Below are positions 7,430-10,515 of a stretch of 10,515 nt of DNA, piece by piece (within the stretch, counting starts at the first letter, position 1; each line of letters starts with the position of its first letter). Source of the stretch: Prevotellaceae bacterium (GTDB lineage Bacteria; Bacteroidota; Bacteroidia; Bacteroidales; UBA932); the NCBI GenBank assembly GCA_031278495.1, contig JAITKG010000013.1, positions 1 to 10,515 of the forward strand. Reading direction: 5' to 3'. The notes beneath the pieces are model-generated. The model had not been told where the DNA came from, did no database searches, and saw only the letters and a program-made list of their open reading frames with translations. Made by a program: the position numbers and the translations under genes.

Positions 7430-7801
7430 TTATCCCAAGCGCATCGTCACCTTCGCTTTTAACGAAAGGAAAATGGCGTCGCCAGCCTGCACCGACGCAT
7501 TCACCGGCCACTCGCCGGCTTGTGGTACGTAGGTGCAGTGTATTTCCAGTAAACGGTGTTCGCCGGGCAGGATAGTTCTGGAAAATTTGCAATTTTGTAT
7601 GGTCGTGAAACGTACTTCTTTTTCCAAAGCATACGCTATGCATTCCTTTATCACCTGCAACGTGAATACGCCCGGTACAACAGGCTGTCCGGGAAAATGC
7701 CCGGCAAATACAGGATGTTGTTCATTGAGCCGCACCACCGCCCGGAAAGCTGCATCGTCTTTGGAAAATTCTTCTATGATGAAAAAGTTGTTGAGGAGCA
7801 T
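7430..7801 (-). CDS. FabZ-like hotdog-fold protein with Gln at the catalytic Glu position
   Basis: A 123-residue single hotdog-domain protein from the ATG at 7801; a TTG at 7837 would add 12 residues. The diagnostic stretch at residues 29-45, HPVFAGHFPGQPVVPGV, matches the central helix motif of 3-hydroxyacyl-ACP dehydratases (FabZ), with catalytic His at 35. In FabZ a Glu lies 14 residues after this His (LEAMAQ); here the residue is Gln49 (FTLQVIKE), with the next acid at Glu53. The protein is somewhat shorter than ordinary FabZ (about 140-150 residues). It may be an altered dehydratase, a binding subunit, or an enzyme of a lipid or polyene pathway rather than the housekeeping FabZ; the sequence does not decide. 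The gene follows asnB on the same strand with a 70-base gap and no visible promoter, so read-through from asnB is possible. There is no functional link to asnB that I can name. Confidence 0.83.
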   Translation of the reverse strand: MLLNNFFIIEEFSKDDAAFRAVVRLNEQHPVFAGHFPGQPVVPGVFTLQVIKECIAYALEKEVRFTTIQNCKFSRTILPGEHRLLEIHCTYVPQAGEWPVNASVQAGDAIFLSLKAKVTMRLG

Positions 7802-7826
7802 TTTTTTGTTGAAAGTTGAAACTGGC

Positions 7827-7836
7827 TGGCGCGCCA
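7827..7836. repeat. 10-bp perfect palindrome between asnB and the hotdog gene
   Basis: TGGCGCGCCA is a perfect GC-rich palindrome in an otherwise AT-rich gap, just beside the heptamer array. With no loop and no T-tract it is not a standard terminator. It could be a protein-binding site or chance. Confidence 0.4.
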
Positions 7837-7838
7837 AC

Positions 7839-7873
7839 CTAATTCTTAATTCCTAATTTTTAATTCCTAATTC
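7839..7873 (-). repeat. Five tandem 7-bp repeats (GAATTAR)
   Basis: On the minus strand, reading 7873 to 7839, five complete heptamers follow each other: GAATTAG, GAATTAA, AAATTAG, GAATTAA, GAATTAG. The core AATTA is constant and the last base alternates G, A, G, A, G. The array begins inside the asnB stop codon (TGA at 7874-7872) and fills most of the gap to the hotdog gene. Its role is not known; short arrays of this kind can change length by slippage. Confidence 0.85.
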
Positions 7874-9533
7874 AACTATGCAAGTGCACGTCTTTCACGG
7901 CGCGACCTGAGGGTTCGTTCATTTTGCGGAAAGCTTCGTCCCATTCCAACGCTACAGGCGTGCTGCAAGCCACCGACGGCACCGACGGCACACACTGCGC
8001 CGCCGAGTCGGAAGGGAATAACTCGGAATAGATAGCGCGGTAATAATATTCCTCTTTATTTTGCGGCGGATGGATAGGAAAGCGTTCGGCACAGGCGGCC
8101 ATTTGTTCGTCGGTAACGGCTTTGGCGGTCATTTCGCGCAGGGTGTCAATCCAGTTGTAGCCGACGCCGTCGGAAAACTGTTCTTTCTGCCGCCATGCCA
8201 CGCTTGCGGGCAGGTAATGTTCAAAGGCTTTGCGCAGCACCCATTTTTCCATTTTTCCATTTCCCGCCATTTTATCTTTCGGGTTCAGCCGCATGGCCAC
8301 GTCCAGGAACTCCTTGTCAAGGAACGGCACGCGCCCTTCCACGCCCCATGAAGCAAGCGATTTGTTGGCGCGCAGGCAGTCGTAAAGATGCAGTTTGCTT
8401 ATTTTGCGGACGGTTTCCTTGTGGAATTCCTCCGCATTCGGCGCCTTGTGGAAGTACAGGTAACCGCCAAACACTTCGTCGGCGCCTTCGCCTGAAAGCA
8501 CCATTTTTATGCCCATAGATTTAATAATTCGCGACATCAAATACATGGGTGTGCTTGCCCGCACGGTGGTTACGTCGTAGGTTTCGATATGGTAAATCAC
8601 GTCGCGCAGGGCGTCCAGTCCTTCCTGAATGGTGAAATGTATTTCGTGGTGCACCGAGCCGATGTGTGCGGCAACGGCTTGCGCCGCTGTCAGGTCGGGC
8701 GAGCCTTCCAGCCCAATGGCAAACGAGTGTAACTGCGGCCACCATGCGTCCTGCGTATTGCCGGACTCTACGCGCTTGGCGGCATATTTTTTCGCTACCG
8801 CCGAAATAATCGACGAATCCAGCCCGCCGGAAAGTAATACGCCATAAGGCACGTCGGTCATTAACTGCCGTTCTACGGCGGCTTCCAGTGCGCCGCGCAA
8901 GGTGTCAAGGTCGGTGATGTTGTCTTTCACATGCTCGTAATGTTCCCAATCGCGCGTGTACCATTGCACCGGCTTTCCGTCGGGACTGTAGTAGTATTGA
9001 CCGGGAAGGAATTCTTCGATTTTAGCGCAGTATCCTTCGAGCGCTTTCAGTTCGGAGGCTATGTAGTAAGTCCCCGCCGCATCCCAGCCCTGATAAAGGG
9101 GAACAATGCCGATGTGGTCGCGGGCAATCATGTAAATATTTTTTTCGATGTCATACAACGCAAAGGCAAAAATACCGTTCAGGTCTTCGAGGAAGCGCGG
9201 TCCCTTTTCCCTGTACAACGCCAGTATGACTTCGCAGTCGGACTGCGTGAGGAATTCGTACTGTCCTGCCATGCGCCGCCGGATTTCCCGGTGGTTGTAT
9301 ATTTCGCCATTTACCGCCAGCGCCAGCTTGCCGTCTTTGCTGTAGAGCGGTTGCTTGCCCGATTGCGGGTCAACAATAGCCAGGCGTTCATGCGCCAAAA
9401 TCGCTTTATCGTTTGAAAAAACACCTGACCAGTCGGGACCGCGATGACGTACCTGTTTCGACATTTTCAATACTTGGGGGCGTAACTCCTCCTGCGTTTG
9501 CTTTATGTTAAAAGCGCCAACAATTCCACACAT
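7872..9533 (-). CDS. asnB: Asparagine synthetase B, glutamine-hydrolysing
   Basis: A 553-residue cytoplasmic enzyme that makes asparagine from aspartate, ATP and glutamine (EC 6.3.5.4), close to the 554 residues of E. coli AsnB. The start at 9533 is set by MCGIVGAFN: Cys2 must be N-terminal after Met removal, because it is the glutaminase nucleophile. A longer frame from 9572 would bury Cys2 and overlap the promoter. The N-terminal amidotransferase domain (2 to about 190) shows RGPD (31-34), RLAIVD and NGEIYNH (75-81). The synthetase domain has the ATP pyrophosphatase loop SGGLDSS (235-241) and GEGADEVFGGY (348-358). The C-terminus keeps the family pattern CVPSVPSVACSTP, then ALEWDEAF and SGRAV. 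All expected catalytic motifs are present, so it should be active. It is transcribed from its own promoter, divergently from cysE. Confidence 0.98.
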   Translation of the reverse strand: MCGIVGAFNIKQTQEELRPQVLKMSKQVRHRGPDWSGVFSNDKAILAHERLAIVDPQSGKQPLYSKDGKLALAVNGEIYNHREIRRRMAGQYEFLTQSDCEVILALYREKGPRFLEDLNGIFAFALYDIEKNIYMIARDHIGIVPLYQGWDAAGTYYIASELKALEGYCAKIEEFLPGQYYYSPDGKPVQWYTRDWEHYEHVKDNITDLDTLRGALEAAVERQLMTDVPYGVLLSGGLDSSIISAVAKKYAAKRVESGNTQDAWWPQLHSFAIGLEGSPDLTAAQAVAAHIGSVHHEIHFTIQEGLDALRDVIYHIETYDVTTVRASTPMYLMSRIIKSMGIKMVLSGEGADEVFGGYLYFHKAPNAEEFHKETVRKISKLHLYDCLRANKSLASWGVEGRVPFLDKEFLDVAMRLNPKDKMAGNGKMEKWVLRKAFEHYLPASVAWRQKEQFSDGVGYNWIDTLREMTAKAVTDEQMAACAERFPIHPPQNKEEYYYRAIYSELFPSDSAAQCVPSVPSVACSTPVALEWDEAFRKMNEPSGRAVKDVHLHS

Positions 9534-9559
9534 ATATAGTAAGTTTGTAAATAGGCTTG

Positions 9560-9590
9560 CAAAAGTACGCATTTTATAAAGAAAAACAAA
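9560..9590 (-). promoter_or_regulatory. Promoter of asnB (-33 and -7)
   Basis: On the minus strand, TTTG (9590-9587), a 19-base spacer and TACTTTTG (9567-9560) match the Bacteroidota promoter TTTG / TAnnTTTG in both elements and in spacing. The -7 end is 26 bases before the asnB ATG at 9533. No Shine-Dalgarno sequence is visible in the AT-rich leader. This is the best promoter in the window. Confidence 0.85.
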
Positions 9591-9610
9591 ACTTTTCTAA
9601 AATATGGAAT

Positions 9611-9626
9611 TAAGTTTGTATCTTCG
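9611..9626 (+). promoter_or_regulatory. Candidate -7 elements of cysE
   Basis: Two overlapping possibilities face cysE. TAAGTTTG (9611-9618) matches TAnnTTTG exactly; TATCTTCG (9619-9626) has one mismatch but the familiar TATCTT context followed by CACC. They end 34 and 26 bases before the ATG at 9653. Neither has a good TTTG -33 element at 19-21 bases. The divergent asnB promoter lies only about 20 bases away, so a shared regulator could act on both. Confidence 0.5.
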
Positions 9627-9652
9627 CACCTCCGAATATAAACAAAAATACT

Positions 9653-10515
9653 ATGTCAATAATCACCGATGCCTTAAAGAAAGCCGCCGTCCAACTGGCG
9701 CAGGACAACGTGCCGGAATATAAATTCATACCGCGCCCGGAATACCTGCTGCCGAATATTGATAGCATTGGGGAGTTAATGAATACGGCAAAAGCGATAC
9801 TCTTCCCGGACTTTTTCGGCGGGGCGAACGGCAACGATATGGAGCGGTTGTATTCCTTGCTCAACGAACAAATCAACCGGGCGCTTTGCTGTTTCGGCGA
9901 ACTGGACAATATGGAAAAAACCGCGCCGGAACTGGCGTTGGCATTTATCGCCCAACTGCCGGAAATAAAACGGCTACTGGCTACGGACATCAAGGCGGTA
10001 TATGATTGCGACCCGGCAGCTACCGGCCACAGCGAAGTACTGTTCTGCTATCCCGCCATTCAGGCAATGACGCATTACCGCATAGCGCACGAATTATTGT
10101 TGATGAAAATACCGGTATTGCCGCGTATCATTACGGAACTGGCGCATTCCGCCACCGGCATTGACATTCATCCGGGTGCGAAAATCGGGGAATATTTCAG
10201 TATTGATCATGGAACCGGCGTGGTCATTGGCGAAACCTGCATCATCGGCAATCATGTACGGCTTTACCAGGGCGTAACGCTCGGCGCAAAGGGATTTACG
10301 CTGGACAACGACGGCTTTCCGGTGAATATACCGCGTCATCCCATTATTGAAGACCATGTGATTATTTATTCCAATTCCACTATTCTGGGACGCATCACCA
10401 TCGGGCACAATTCCGTCATCGGGGGGAACATTTGGCAGGTATACAGCGTGCCGCCGCACTCGCGCATAATTCAACGGAAAGCCACCGCCGCTTTCACCGA
10501 CGGGCTGGGGATATA
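9653..10515 (+). CDS. cysE: Serine O-acetyltransferase, 3' end cut by the window
   Basis: 287 complete codons are visible from the ATG at 9653, with no stop before the edge. The enzyme makes O-acetylserine from serine and acetyl-CoA, the first step of cysteine synthesis in the cytoplasm. An alpha-helical N-terminal part (about 1-150) leads into left-handed beta-helix hexapeptide repeats from ATGIDIHPGAKIG. Asp171 and His186 (in SIDHGTG) have the same 15-residue spacing as the catalytic Asp143 and His158 of E. coli CysE. GETCIIG, YQGVTLGAKGF, PRHPIIEDHVIIYS and SVIGGNIW follow. The insert after LGAKGF is typical of the long Bacteroidota serine acetyltransferases, about 300 residues, so only a few residues should be missing. 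I translated this frame by hand because it has no stop in the window. The cysteine synthase gene (cysK) often follows in related genomes, but it is not visible here. Confidence 0.95.
   Translation, partial: MSIITDALKKAAVQLAQDNVPEYKFIPRPEYLLPNIDSIGELMNTAKAILFPDFFGGANGNDMERLYSLLNEQINRALCCFGELDNMEKTAPELALAFIAQLPEIKRLLATDIKAVYDCDPAATGHSEVLFCYPAIQAMTHYRIAHELLLMKIPVLPRIITELAHSATGIDIHPGAKIGEYFSIDHGTGVVIGETCIIGNHVRLYQGVTLGAKGFTLDNDGFPVNIPRHPIIEDHVIIYSNSTILGRITIGHNSVIGGNIWQVYSVPPHSRIIQRKATAAFTDGLGI

Noticed and set aside
9534..9572. N-terminal extension of asnB by 13 residues
   Set aside because: Cys2 of MCGIVG must become the N-terminal residue for glutaminase activity, and the -7 promoter element at 9560-9567 lies inside the extension.
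9610..10474. Two minus-strand open frames opposite cysE
   Set aside because: The plus strand encodes an unmistakable serine acetyltransferase with catalytic residues; the opposite frames show no known motifs.

Overview
The window looks like a chromosome segment of a Bacteroidota bacterium, most likely of the order Bacteroidales. The signs are: a type IX secretion (T9SS) cargo gene with a C-terminal sorting domain of the gliding-motility-associated (CHU_C) type, a PorP/SprF-family gene directly behind it, a DUF5723-type outer-membrane protein, promoters of the Bacteroidota form (TAnnTTTG at -7), and AT-rich leaders with almost no Shine-Dalgarno sequences. Genus cannot be fixed from this sequence.

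Layout. Positions 1-7080 (+ strand) form a cell-surface region with two gene pairs. The first is the 3' part of a repeat-containing beta-rich protein (1-837), followed after a short gap by a DUF5723-like outer-membrane barrel (911-2206). The second, behind its own promoter at about 2378, is a 1,222-residue secreted protein made of about twelve Ig-like modules, a putative-Ig (He_PIG-like) module and a short, divergent T9SS type B sorting domain (2436-6104). A PorP/SprF partner gene follows 13 bases later (6118-7080). This order repeats the known SprB-SprF logic, in which the membrane partner is encoded just behind the adhesin it helps to export.

Positions 7091-9533 (- strand) are housekeeping: a U-tract terminator, rpmH (ribosomal protein L34) with its own promoter, a small FabZ-like hotdog protein with Gln in place of the catalytic Glu, and asnB (glutamine-hydrolysing asparagine synthetase) with a near-consensus promoter. 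The gap between asnB and the hotdog gene holds five tandem 7-bp units and a 10-bp palindrome. From 9653 (+ strand), divergent from asnB, is a long-form serine O-acetyltransferase (cysE) that runs off the right edge almost at its end.

I do not see a new defence or mobile system here. The points that deserve a second look are the divergent sorting domain, the paired-cysteine Ig modules, the Gln-for-Glu hotdog protein and the heptamer repeat. No tRNA, CRISPR array, insertion sequence or gene-free stretch over 300 bases was found.
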